Origin: Lactarius indigo
Taxonomy: Eukaryota; Basidiomycota; Agaricomycetes; Russulales; Russulaceae
Direction of reading: 5' to 3'
NCBI GenBank assembly: GCA_025766275.1
Contig: JAFKAC010000048.1
Coordinates: 124,001-188,000, forward strand
Length of the DNA stretch: 64,000 nucleotides
The translations under genes were made by a program, and so were the position numbers. The notes under the pieces were generated by a model. That model did no database searches and was not told the origin of the DNA. It saw nothing but the letters and a program-made list of their open reading frames with translations. Positions within the stretch are counted from its first letter, which is position 1. Each line of letters starts with the position of its first letter. Positions 43,521 to 54,222 of this stretch are shown here, piece after piece.

Positions 43521-45882
43521 TCACCGCTTCCTCTTCCGCTCTCGACCTCGGTTCCCGTTCCTCCCTTGTAAGGACTTGAGTAGCGCAGCTTTAGCCCGAT
43601 TCTTGTTCTTGACGTTAGCGTTTGTGTAAAAGTTTTCTGCTTTTTTCTAAATCGATAGCGTGAGTAATTAATGGTAGCGCACGAATGTATCAGTTACCTT
43701 GTTTGTTGTCTTTCGAGGTTCCTTCTCTCTCTTCGCGGGCTCATCGAATTCGATGCCCGATTGTTCTCCTGTAGCTGGTAAACGGGTCAGCGAGCGAGCA
43801 ACTAAAGACAGAGTTCTGCCTGCCTTCATCTTCTCCGGGAAGCGAGGTTATCCCGGACCATTCCTCCTCTTCCTCTTCCCTATCTCCCTCGGGACCTGCT
43901 GTCTCCGCCAACACATCCTGACCCGCTTCCGCAAACACATCGCCCCAAGCTAACGGAGTCTCCATCTCCGCTTCCGCCTCATCACCATCAGCAGAAGCAG
44001 CCCCATCATCTTCCTCGTCCTCGCTCTCGCCTTTCAGATCGATCGCTTCCAGCGGGCGAACATCTTCCCCGACGAACGTATTCTTCTGCATGATTGAGCC
44101 CAAGTTCTGCTTGACACCCGGCACGCGCATTTCCTCCCCGTTCTCGCCACCCTTGACCTTCGGTGCCCGCGCGCGTTCCTTCTCCTCGCGCTCGTTGAGC
44201 GCCGCGGGCCGCTCCGGCGGGTTGACGAAATAGGGTATCCGCCCGCGCACCCAGTCGCTCAATACGATCTTGGCGGCACCCTCTATGTCCGGTTCACCGC
44301 CCTTGAGTAGCCGGCCTTTTGCGCGCGCGAGCGTATCGAGAAAGTCGTCTGCTGCCCAGTTCCCGGCCTCTGGTAAGGCGAGCCCGTAAGTGCGCGCGAG
44401 GTAGAGTGGCTTAATGCGCGCGAGGAGCTCGGGGACGTGCTCGGAGGGCGTTGAAAGCGCCTCTACGCGCAAGACGCCTTTCAGGACTGTTGCGGTCTGG
44501 GTGTCATGCGCAGAGGTTGGGACGATTCCGGGACAGTCGATGAGGTAAATGCGTCGGGTTAACGTGATGTATTGCCAGACCTACGGTTCCAATCTCGCAT
44601 CACGACGCGTATAACCGGAATATTTTAGACCATTACGGACCTTTGTTTCGCCGGGAACCGGCGCGACGCGACACACCTTGCCGCTCTTCAGCGTGTTGAT
44701 GACGCTGCTTTTTCCAACGTTTGGATACCCGATGAACCCAACCGAGATTTGCTTCTTGTCCGAATGTAAATGCGAGAATTGGCGCAGCAGCTGGATGAGT
44801 GAACCCTTGCCAAATGAATGGTTTGGTGACGCATGGAATGCGATCGTCGGGTATCGTGGGGTCAGGTGCTGTATATGCCGAGCCTGTTCACTCATCAGCC
44901 TTGCTCCGCGCGGGACGATGTTAGGGCACAAGATCGCTTACCGTAACCCAGTTTGGTACAAGATCGCATTTGTTGATCACAAGCACAACTTGCTTGTGCG
45001 CCTTTTCTTTCCGTATATACTCCAGCACGCTCTCGCACAGAGTGCCGAGTGGATCGCGCGCATCCAGAATATGCAACAGGACGTCTGAAGAGTCTATGAC
45101 CTTATACAGTTCCCCATAGATGCGGCGAGAGGTGCCCTTAGCGTATATCGGTTCAATATAATCTGCGTGGGTCTGCTCCATCGCAGCGGGCTCGGCCACC
45201 TCCGCAAGATCTGCAGTCACCTTTGCTTGAGCAGCTTCCTCAGCTGCGGCTGCACCAAGCTTTCCAAGCTCTTCGAACGTGCCGGCGTCGATGCGTGGTC
45301 GCTTGCGAAGAGCTTTGGGTCCAAAGGTCTCCGCGAAAGGTTCTGTCTCAACTATATGCGAGCGCTGTAATTGCGCCATTCAGAGAATACGAAACAGGAT
45401 GGGCAGTAGCAGTGCAAACCTTGCGCAGATTCGGGTTCGCGGCGTCGTTGAGGAGTTGCATGGGTAGTTTATTGCGTCGGAGAAGGACGGAGTACGGGTC
45501 ATGCTGCTTCGTCTGCAGGCTCGTTCGGAAATGATCGAGCGCAGTCTGCGAGATCACTCTAGTGTTGCCTATGCAAACAAGTGGGTAAGGTCAACAACAA
45601 CAGAGGCGGGATCACCAGTAAGTTTGGGGGGGACGCACCGAACCACCGCCGATCTGGCTGTACCCTCCCAGCTGTGGTCTCATCCTCCCCCTTCTGAAAT
45701 GCCGCCGCTTCGATAATTTTCCCGTCCCGATCGCGCACGGCCTTGCCGCCGGTGAGCATCTTGAGGCGCTTGACCTGTTTGGCATTGCGGTAGAAGTTCT
45801 CACCCTTGACTTTTTGTAGTGACGCTTGAGAAGTGGAAGAGCGCGACTTAGAGGCCGACTGCGGTGTTTTTGCTGGTGCCAT
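43521..45882 (-). CDS. NOG2: Nucleolar GTP-binding protein 2 (ribosome assembly GTPase)
   Basis: A circularly permuted GTPase needed for maturation and export of pre-60S ribosomes. Introns at 45569-45638, 45365-45419, 44884-44941, 44581-44640, 43769-43823 and 43647-43697 give 2,013 nt (670 aa). N-terminal NOGCT-type region: [63 protein letters not shown]. The permuted G motifs follow: LDARDP, NKCDLVP (G4), then [14 protein letters not shown] (G1), [12 protein letters not shown] and LIDCPG (G3). The C-terminus is acidic, then Lys/Arg-rich (RGRERKRKR). The 43769-43823 intron uses GC-AG borders in the only model that keeps frame. Confidence 0.95.
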
Positions 45883-47202
45883 CTAGGGCGACGAGAAAAA
45901 ACGGTGATGGTTTGGTTATACTAGTCGGAGGCAGCAGCAAGAAAATGACAGGGACCTCGGAGACGCGTTGAACAAATATAGTATGTCGTTCTCACGTTCA
46001 GTGCTCCCTGCCCCGTACCGAGAAAGGAATTGAGGATTCTCCAGTCGCGTGACGTCCTCCTCATCCCTCATTCTCCGGCTGGCTGGCTATGAGTCCATGC
46101 AGTGCACAGGGAGTTGGCCTTTTCATCATTATTCACGATAATTATTCCAAAGATCCAAAGTCCCTGTTGTCGAAAGACTAAAGTCTAGACCCAGTTCATT
46201 TCTCGGCCTTCTTGTAAAAGGACTCGGGCCAAACCTTGGTTCCCAGCGACTGCCAATTCTCAACAGAATACCCTGCCAACGACTTGTCAGAGACCCCTTT
46301 GGTCCTTTGCAACCATATTTACTACCCATCTAGTGTCAGAAAGGACTGTTATGGTTGGCCGCTCTCATGCCCTTTGAGGTCGGACTTTGAGGTCGGACGT
46401 GCGTGCTCTGTACAAGCTGGTTCTTGATACCTTACCCTCCTTTACTTGTGAGTTGCTTGCTTCCATCGCGATGGGGGCATAGGAGATACCCCGTTGATAA
46501 GAAAACATGAAGTGTTCCATCTTATTGCTAGCGCTAGCCGCAGTCGGCCCACTAGTGGCGTGGGGCTATTGGATATTTACAGCATCTTTAGCAGTGAGAC
46601 ACGAAGCGCCATCCATCCGATGCCCCTGCTGACCAGACGCTCACGCGTCACGGAATTATGTATGCCGCAGGACGACCAGTCGGACGAGTGGCCAACATTC
46701 TCGAGAATAGGCCTCTCGCATTTGTCGACTCAGCGGGCACTGTGTGGCAGCCACTATCTTTGACCTTTGGGTCGAAAGTAGAAAGGCTGGGAAATCAGTG
46801 TCTCCAAATTGCCATATGCGACCCTTCGCATGCTCGAGGCGGCTTCCATATGTCTCAACGAGCAGGTCTATCCGCTCAGGCTGGTCACACATGTGCAATT
46901 CTCTTCTCGTCTGAAACTTGGTCTGAAGCGAGACAATAATAACCCGTGGCTGACAACGTTGTTACGCGCTGGCTGACTGGGTGGGTTACTTTAAAATACA
47001 AGTACGACGAGCCTTAGTCTAATGTCACAAAATAACACTGCTGCCTTGACCGTGACTACTGCAGTCGGACGTATACCTGATTAATTTCCTTGCCTATTCA
47101 TACGGTCTTAGGTATAAATAGTCACCTACCCCCATATCTTGTCATCATCCAACGCCTCAACCTTTCTCCACTCCACCGCCAGTCTATCCAATTACGAACA
47201 TA
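45883..47202. other. Intergenic before the peptide cluster, no confident gene
   Basis: Includes the NOG2 promoter. A 41-codon plus-strand frame at 46507-46632 begins MKCSILLLALAAVGPL and looks like a signal peptide, but its block B counterpart (about 49670) is not open, so I do not annotate it. A TATAAATA box for the first peptide gene lies at 47113-47120. Confidence 0.4.
47113..47120 (+). promoter_or_regulatory. TATA box of secreted-peptide gene 1
   Basis: TATAAATA 90 bp before the ATG; the other three peptide genes have the same octamer at 95-97 bp. Confidence 0.7.
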
Positions 47203-47404
47203 ATGATGCTCACAAGAACTATCATTTATCTTTCCTTTGTCGTTTATGCCCTTTCGGCTCCGCTTCTAAACCGTCAACTTGGTGCGACCTCCTTGGACCC
47301 ATGTTTTTACAAGCTTTGATCGATAAAATGTAGATTTTCTCGGTTCTCTCCTCAGGAGCGGCGGCGGCGGGTTGCCGTCTTTGGCTGGTATGGCTTATTC
47401 CTAG
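47203..47404 (+). CDS. Secreted micro-peptide 1 (49 aa, two exons)
   Basis: Exon 1 47203-47281, intron 47282-47333 (GTGCGA...GTAG), exon 2 47334-47404: 150 nt with a phase-1 intron, the same phase and position as in the three related genes downstream. The first 20 or so residues (MMLTRTIIYLSFVVYALSA) are a signal peptide; the predicted mature part is about 30 residues, Gly/Leu/Ser-rich with no cysteine. It is the most diverged member. Unspliced reading gives only 38 codons. No known family; secretion is inferred from the signal sequence. Confidence 0.6.
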
Positions 47405-48670
47405 ACACTGTCATCTCGCTGATCTCCTACCACAGGAACTAAAGTGCCAGTGATTTCCAAGTGACGTGGTGAACATGTCAGCCGCCCACCTCCGTCCACG
47501 TGACAGTGTTTCTGAGTCTTACGGAATCGTATCACGGAATCGCGTCGGACTTGTCTGAGAATCTTGTTTGAGAATGCCAATAACACACTTTGTGGTTCAG
47601 AACGTTATCCTGCCGCGTGGGAGGAGAGAAATACCCTTTCTTAAGTGATGGAGGAATTTCTTGTGATAGCCTTAGGACTACGACAGAGCTGAAGCGAAGT
47701 TCGGCAAAAGAGGGACTCCGGTGTACTTAAGACTTGTTTTCGAACAAGCAGTGGCGGGCTTGCCAGTGATGTTGGCCCTCCGTCGGGATGACCTTACAAA
47801 AGTCGAGCAATATTTTCTTTCCCGTGAGATGCCAGAGCACGCACGTGCCAGCGTGATACACACATGCGACGAACATACTTTCATGCACAGCCGAAACATT
47901 CGGAGAGTTTTCCTAGTTCAAGTTACCCACGGATATGAGAACACGGTGACGTATTTAAGCGTCATGAGCTTTGGTGATGGAAGGAAGATATGGAGTGACC
48001 CACGAGGGGCGGCGCGAACTCATTCCTAGCCACACTGAACGAATATTCGTAGACGCACTCGTTCCGAAAAGCGAGAATCACTGATGAACGAATGAGTGAC
48101 TAACCTATTATATAGCTGTGCGGTCGGGCTGCGATCTACGTCTCGCTGGTAAACGTGTCAGTCGAATTATCGTATCCATGCATGGTGGGCCTGTGACCGC
48201 GTCGCCACGTAGATTAAACCTATTGTCTACGCACCCGCCTTGACGGTGAAGTCGACCCGGTTGGACGTGGTGTTTTTCTGCACTCCGGGGGGAATGAAGC
48301 TAGAAGTGAACTTTTGGACGACAGGGAGTTTCAACGATATTCAGGGTTAGACGTCACGGTTGTCTTGGGCTCTCTGTGGTACGAAAGCTTTCCGGTGTCG
48401 CGTGGCCGGCTGAGAGGCGTGAGACTTTGGAAGTTTTGCTCGAGTTTGGCCGGACCGGGATGCGACTCTACACCCCCCTGGTCTCCCAGTCGACTCAGAA
48501 TGGCTGCATGTCTCTGTTCAATCTCACCCTCAACTTCTTGTTCCCGATTACGGTGCGTCCTCTTTATTCAACTTAACAGCTGGCAGACCACTTACTATGT
48601 CTAGACTTGCAACCAGCTATCTAATAACGAGGTCCCGGACAGAGCCTTTGGTAATCCTCATGGAAGGACT
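47405..48670. other. Degraded sequence shared with 51030-51870; no confident gene
   Basis: Segments such as TGTGGTACGA...CTTTCCGGTGT (48375-48400) and TTCTTGTTCCCGATTAC (about 48535-48552) recur at 51663-51690 and 51824-51841. Frames at 47721-48029 and 48376-48576 (ending SLFNLTLNFLFPIT) are open, but the second copy has stops in the same frame. This looks like the relic of a once-duplicated gene of unknown type. Confidence 0.4.
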
Positions 48671-48719
48671 ACTGCTCTCGCCAATATTGTTCAAAAAAAA
48701 AAAAAAACTGCTCTCGCCA
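48671..48719 (+). mobile_element. Minute retroposed insertion: 8 bp plus poly(A), 14-bp target duplication
   Basis: ACTGCTCTCGCCAA occurs at 48671-48684 and again at 48706-48719. Between them lie TATTGTTC and 13-14 A. The tail resembles that of the insertion at 867-931 (TATTGATCC then A). Confidence 0.7.
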
Positions 48720-50232
48720 AGACTTCTTTGTTGTCTTCGCCCACATTCGGGTTGCTCTTTTGGCTGACGTCTTGTGCCTCTGCGTTGGGGTGCCATCAAC
48801 TCTGGCGTCCTCACGCTGGCTTTCAACCTTCTGGGTTTTCTAACGCTCGCCTTGAGTGGCTTCCCTTCAAGTTCGGATCCACGTCGCCTCCGTGGTCCCA
48901 AAATCGTAGTTGCCTTAGTTTCCCTTCCTCACCCATCTGGTTCATCTTTACTCTTATCTATTCCTGTGATCTGCTATCTCAAATATGCACACATATTTCG
49001 GGTGCCATGAAGCAACACCACGCCGGAAGGAAATACGTGGTACCCCAAAAGTTCCAAAACGGGTCGTGTGCTTCCTCCCTCCCTGCCGCGGCGAATATCC
49101 TACATAAGGCAAAATGGTGTGGTGAGCGCTATTCAGTCCGGATTCGGGGAAAACCTTTCACCGACTTATATAATCGGCGTCAGAAAATGTCAATTTACAT
49201 TATTTAAGTCTGCATGCACTACATATCCGTAGGCCCCCAGTCGGGATGCAGGTATTGAGAGATGCAGTAGGTGTTCGCCCCGCAGTATTGTAAGGTAGTG
49301 GGGAACCATACCTTCTACAGTACAGTGGTTTGAACCCCCTCAAACCTCGATTTCATTTGTGCTGAACCCGGTGCTACGCGATACTACATGGCTCCACTCT
49401 TCTAATCTCCTGACCGTTGGTCGTGGTCTTCCATTTGCATTTGAACGCTTCGTGCTCTATTAAACGTCAAACCAGCCATTATTTCGTCCGTATCTGTGAA
49501 GTCTGAGGCCGACATCTTCATACCTTACCACCATGAATCATCGCTACTGAACTGTACTCATAAACTAAGTGCTGACTCTCGATGCGACCGCGACGGGCGC
49601 GGGAGATTTAGGCGACTTTCCTGCTCCTTTGTTACGTTCGCGCCTAGCGGTATCTGCTAAACTACACGAGGATGAAGTGTTCCATCTGATCTTGCTATTT
49701 CTAGTACTGTCTGCCCAATTTATTTTAGCTCTGGCAGCAAGACGCGAAGATCTGGGTTGATCGGTCGCTTGCAAGGGTCTCCGCACCTTACACAATTCAG
49801 GAAAGGTGGTGTGGGACATATACAGTATTAAGTAGCTAATGGAATATGTCATTTCCCGGACACACGGTTAGCACGCACTAGCACAAATCTTGCTCACAGC
49901 CGGGAAGTGGACCGTGACTGCAGCATGATGCCGTAAGCAGCGGTAAACTAAATAAGGTAACCGAGATTTACGGTACCGCTCACTTGGCCCACATCCTCAA
50001 ACACCTGAGTCTGGTAAACACCGTAATGTACCTATGTAATTCCCTTCAACTCGTAAGGCCAGAAACTCCACTTATTCGTGCTTGACGCCCATGCACTGAC
50101 TAGCCTCTCCATTTATTACAACAGGTCGTTGCCTCGTACCACAACGTAATGTCGTTGGAGATGAATTCATTAGCTGGCACGACTGACCACTGGCAGGCGA
50201 TTCTACTAGCCCTGTATCCATAAATGGAGATA

Positions 50233-50428
50233 CAGTCGAACCTCTCATAACCCATACCCATTAGGAGCCATATAACTTTATAACCACTGGGCTTCCACAA
50301 CCCACACCAGTACGTGAGGATAGGCCCCGATCTGTAGTCTAAAATGTATAGATTATTGGGGATCAGAGAGTATAATTTGCCGGTTACAAAATCCCAAAAC
50401 TGGGTATGGGTTATGAGAGGTTCCACTG
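50233..50428. mobile_element. Pogo/Fot1-like MITE, 196 bp
   Basis: Inverted ends CAGTCGAACCTCTCATAACC... and (reverse complement of the right end) CAGTGGAACCTCTCATAACC..., 27 of 28 bases matching, flanked by TA on both sides (50231-50232 and 50429-50430). The sequence fits Tc1/mariner-pogo ends. Block C lacks it, so it arrived after duplication. Confidence 0.85.
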
Positions 50429-50580
50429 TATACGAAATCACCACCCGCCATTTTGATCTGTGCTCGGTTAAGGCGCCCGTGATTCGGAACATGTTCGTGT
50501 GTTTGTGCGCCGAGTCACTGGGTGCTTACAGTGAAACGGATTCACCCTCACCCGACAGGGAATATTCGTGCGACGTTGGG

Positions 50581-50588
50581 TATAAATA
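50581..50588 (+). promoter_or_regulatory. TATA box of secreted-peptide gene 2
   Basis: TATAAATA in the context GACGTTGGGTATAAATAAGC, shared exactly with genes 3 and 4; 95 bp before the ATG. Confidence 0.8.
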
Positions 50589-50675
50589 AGCCACCTATCT
50601 TCGCAATATCGACCTCATCCTCCCCAACTTCGACTCTCACTTCTTCATTACCAATCCACAATCTCGAACAAGACG

Positions 50676-50880
50676 ATGTTGATGAGAACCATCCTCGCAC
50701 TTTCTCTTGCTGCATTTGCTCTGGCCGTTCCAGTGGCCCAGCCACAGGGAAGTCTTGGAGGAGTTGATATCAGTGCGTTCTGCTCGAGCCAATGTCGACT
50801 ATTTTTTGGAGGCTGATTGATTTGACGTAGATGAACTGCTCGCTGGTGTGGGTGACGTCCTCGGTGACGTCGTTTTGTAA
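50676..50880 (+). CDS. Secreted micro-peptide 2 (48 aa, two exons)
   Basis: Exon 1 50676-50772, intron 50773-50830 (GTGCGT...CTGAT...GTAG), exon 2 50831-50880: 147 nt, phase-1 intron. The signal peptide MLMRTILALSLAAFALAVP is nearly identical to genes 3 and 4, and VAQPQG follows. The mature C-terminal half (VDINELLAGVGDVLGDVVL) is short, Cys-free, and built of Gly/Asp/Val/Leu with heptad-like spacing, suggesting an amphipathic helix. Function unknown. Reading through the intron would give 46 residues ending in Cys-rich sequence, less likely given the conserved splice signals. Confidence 0.72.
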
Positions 50881-52394
50881 TGGTATGGTTTACTTTATGA
50901 TATTGAGGTTGAAGTTGCTGATCTTGTGGAGTAGATGTTCCGAAGGAACGGGGTCGTGAATACGTGAGACTCCCCTGTTTATGTCCACGTGGGACAAGTC
51001 CGATAACAACACATAGTGATTCCTGGATTGTGTGTTTATCATTCGTACCAATAATGGGTGGAGACACGGAATCGTAGTTCAACCTGATGAGAATCCCAAT
51101 ATAGTCCAATATCCCCCCAAAGTTGTTTTGCGTCGGGAATTCGTTGCCGTGCATCCCAGAAAAGAAATTTCTTGAGAGAGCGGTGTGGAAAACCCTTGTT
51201 TTTGGTGATCTGCAACACCGTTGTAATGCTTCCAGCACAGATGAGTTCTACGAAAGCGAATACAGAAGCACTTACTACGTGATGGTATTGGGCCTCTGCA
51301 ATCTTGAGCAGTCTTGAAGTTTTGAAGCCTCGAACCGCGTCTCTGTCACGATAGGAGTTGCAGCCGCTCCACGCATGCTGCCAGTGTGGCCGCGAGTCAG
51401 ACTCATCGGGTCGAAAAAGAGCTACGTCCCGTTGGACAACTTGTTGGTTGGACCTTTGGCTACGAGCATGGTCGGTCTGTGACCATGTCGCTGCGCACAT
51501 TGAACAGGCACTAGTTTACTACGCAGCTGCAGGGAACGCGACGTTTTTCCACATTCCAAGTATGAAGCCAGAGGTGTGGCGCCAGCTTCTTTACTAGGGA
51601 TCAGACAGCTCCAACGATATTAGAGGTTACAACCGTCTGGATTTCTTTCTCTCTAGGGGCTTTCTGTGGTACGAGGACCTTCCGGTGTAATTTCACATGG
51701 TTGCTAACGCAGACGTTGACATACCTGAGAATTCGTGAGTTCGGCCGGACTGGCATGTGGCACCATAACCTTTCTTCGCTCAGACACCATCTCTGTTCAA
51801 TTAGATTATGCTCTAACTTACTACCCTTGTTCCCGATTACAGTGCGTCCGAGTTATTCTATTTGATTCCCAAAACCTTCCTTCGCTCTTGCGTCTACGCT
51901 TGTCCCCTCACTTTTGACACCAAATTCAATTCCGCAACTACTAGTAGTAGCCGTTCGACTATTGTTGTTACGCTGACCTTCCTCTAACTCAGCCAAGTCT
52001 GTGCCACCTCTCGGTTTGTCGAAGAGGAATCGATTAAGTTCCCCTATCTTTTTTCTCGAAGATCTCTCATAGGCCGCCGCAGCGTCGTTCACTATGTCTA
52101 GACTCGCGACTAGCTGTCGATTTGACGGCGTCGAATGACGAGACCCCAGCAGAACCTACACCTCACAGAAGCACCGAATAGTATCACTCACGTCAAGACT
52201 TAGTTGTCGTCTTTGCCGAAATTCGGTTCGCCTTCTTGGTCGACGCCTTTGCCCTCTGCTTGTGGGCTAAGATCAACTCTGACATCCTCGCGCTGGCTTT
52301 CAACTTTTCAAGTTCTGCTGGCTCTTGCCTCAGACATCCTTCCCGTTCTGCATAGTTCCCGTGATTCCATTCGTAGTTATCTCAATCCACCTCT
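50881..52394. other. Downstream part of block B and relic sequence
   Basis: The first 200 bp are the 3' flank shared with genes 3 and 4. The stretch 51100-51870 has relic frames partly similar to 47700-48600 (for example 51123-51317). None keeps an intact product in both copies. Confidence 0.4.
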
Positions 52395-53902
52395 CTCCCA
52401 TTTGATCCGTCTTTACTCTTAGCTATTATTGTGATATGCTCATTTCATCACCTCACATTCTGGCACCAAAGATATGCGTCCTCTTCTTAGTCCGGTGTGG
52501 GGATTTGTGGATAATTAGGTGTTGTGAAGCAAGTCATGGGCCGGAAGAAAATAATTAGCACCCCGACGATATATGGTTCGTGTTTCTTTTCCGACCAGGG
52601 CGAATTTCAGAATCGTACATAAATCTAAATGGTGAACTGGTTTCGCAAGGCGGACAGTGTTCAGATCGGTTTTGGGGGAAATCTTTCGCCGAGTTATCCT
52701 GTGCAGGCTATGAACGACGATCAAGCCTACACTACTGTAGGTATCTATAGGCCTCAGATCGAGCATTACAGTAGTCATCGACCTCGCGCAGTGTGAGAAA
52801 CAGTATCTTGATATAGTTTAAATCGCTCGGGCCTCAGATATCATTTCTATTCACTTGCACTGAACCCGATGAGCCACATTGCTCCACTCTTCTGGCCGTT
52901 GCGAACTTCCATTCGCATTTGAACTTTTCGTGCTTTATTAAACGTCAAACCAGCCTTGCGCAGGTCGATAACTTCACACCACCATTATTTGCCACTCGCA
53001 AGGTGCTTACTCTCCACGCGACCGCAACGAGGTCTGGCAGGTTCAACTCAGGAGAGCTTCGTGCACCTCTGTTACGTTTGCGCCCCAGCGGTGTCTGCTT
53101 AAATACACACGAGGTCGAAGTGATCCATCTGGTCATTCTGTATCAAGCACTGTCCGACTACTGTAATTTATTTTAGTCCTGGCAGCAAGACGCGAAGCTC
53201 CGTACTCGTCGTCGTTGTGATCTCGGTTGGTTGGACGCTCAGCAGCACTTTATACAATTCAGGAAAGGTGGTGGGACGTATATTAAGTAGCTAATGGAAC
53301 ATGTAATTGAGCTATCCCAGAAACGCGATTAGCACGTAGGATGGTAAGAGCCGAGCGAGAAGTGACTAGAAGCGCCACGGTGATATAATTTCAGCGGTAT
53401 GATGCCGTAAGCCAAATACGGTTCTGACTGGTACTGTCAAGGTCAACTGGCAAGGTACCGGCGCTGGCGCTGGCAAACTCTAGGCTCACCGCGTGCTCGA
53501 GGATCTCAGACCGCGTAGTCGTGTAATTCTCATTTCTCGTGAGGTCAGAAACTCCACTTATTCGTTGTCGACGACATCGCTCATGCTCTGACTAGCCTCT
53601 CCATGTATTCATAACAGGTCGTTACCTCGATGTGCCACAACGTAATGTCGTTGGAGCATCATTCACGACTGACCGTTAATACCGCATCCCGAAACAGAAA
53701 TCGCCACCCCGCGAGCCGAATTTAGTGCAATCATTAATGATGCTTCTCTACTTCACTCTTGGAAGACGACGTCTTGTGCTCGGTTAGGGCGCTCGTGATT
53801 CGGAACATGACGGTGTGTTCGCGCGCCGAGTCACCGGATGCCAGTGCTTACAGCAACACAGATTCACCCTCGCCCGACAGGGAATATTCGTGCGACGTTG
53901 GG

Positions 53903-53910
53903 TATAAATA
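53903..53910 (+). promoter_or_regulatory. TATA box of secreted-peptide gene 3
   Basis: TATAAATA, 97 bp before the ATG; roughly 90 bp around it are identical in genes 2, 3 and 4. Confidence 0.8.
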
Positions 53911-53999
53911 AGCCACCTATCTTCGCAATATCGACCTCATCCTCCCCAACTTCGACTCTCACTTCTTTAATACCAATCTATCCAATCTCGAACAGAACG

Positions 54000-54222
54000 A
54001 TGTTGATGAGAACCATCCTTGCACTTTCTCTTGCTGCATTCGCTCTCGCTGTTCCGGTGGCCCAGCCACAGGGAGGTCTTGGGGACGTTCTCAGTTCGTT
54101 CTTCCTGAGCCACTGCTCTTGTTTTTTTTTTGGAGGCTGATTGATTTGACGTAGATGGAGTGGTCGTTGATGTGGGTGTGCTCCTCGATGACGTCCTTTC
54201 TGGGGAACCTGGAGGTTTGTAA
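54000..54222 (+). CDS. Secreted micro-peptide 3 (53 aa, two exons)
   Basis: Exon 1 54000-54093, intron 54094-54154 (GTTCGT...GTAG), exon 2 54155-54222: 162 nt, phase-1 intron. Signal peptide as in gene 2. The mature part starts VAQPQGGLGDVL and continues NGVVVDVGVLLDDVLSGEPG: again Cys-free, rich in Val/Leu/Gly/Asp, and clearly different from gene 2 after the intron. The intron contains a T10 run that gene 2 lacks. Unknown function; probably extracellular. Confidence 0.72.

Larger units (their letters stand above)
48940..51095 (+). repeat. Duplicated block B (carries peptide gene 2)
   Basis: Aligns, with many substitutions and gaps, to 52395-54440 (block C): the same order of a Cys-poor relic, the AGGAAAGGTGGTG...TTAAGTAGCTAATGGAA stretch (49800/53265), the AACGTAATGTCGTTGGAG stretch (50140/53638), then promoter and peptide gene. 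The promoter-exon 1 part is far more conserved than the rest. Outside the peptide gene I see no intact ORF. Confidence 0.7.

Noticed and set aside
46507..46632. A 41-codon ORF starting MKCSILLLALAAVGPL that looks like a signal peptide
   Set aside because: The related sequence in block B (about 49672) has a stop right after the first codons and block C has lost the ATG; no conserved frame, no TATA box at the usual distance.
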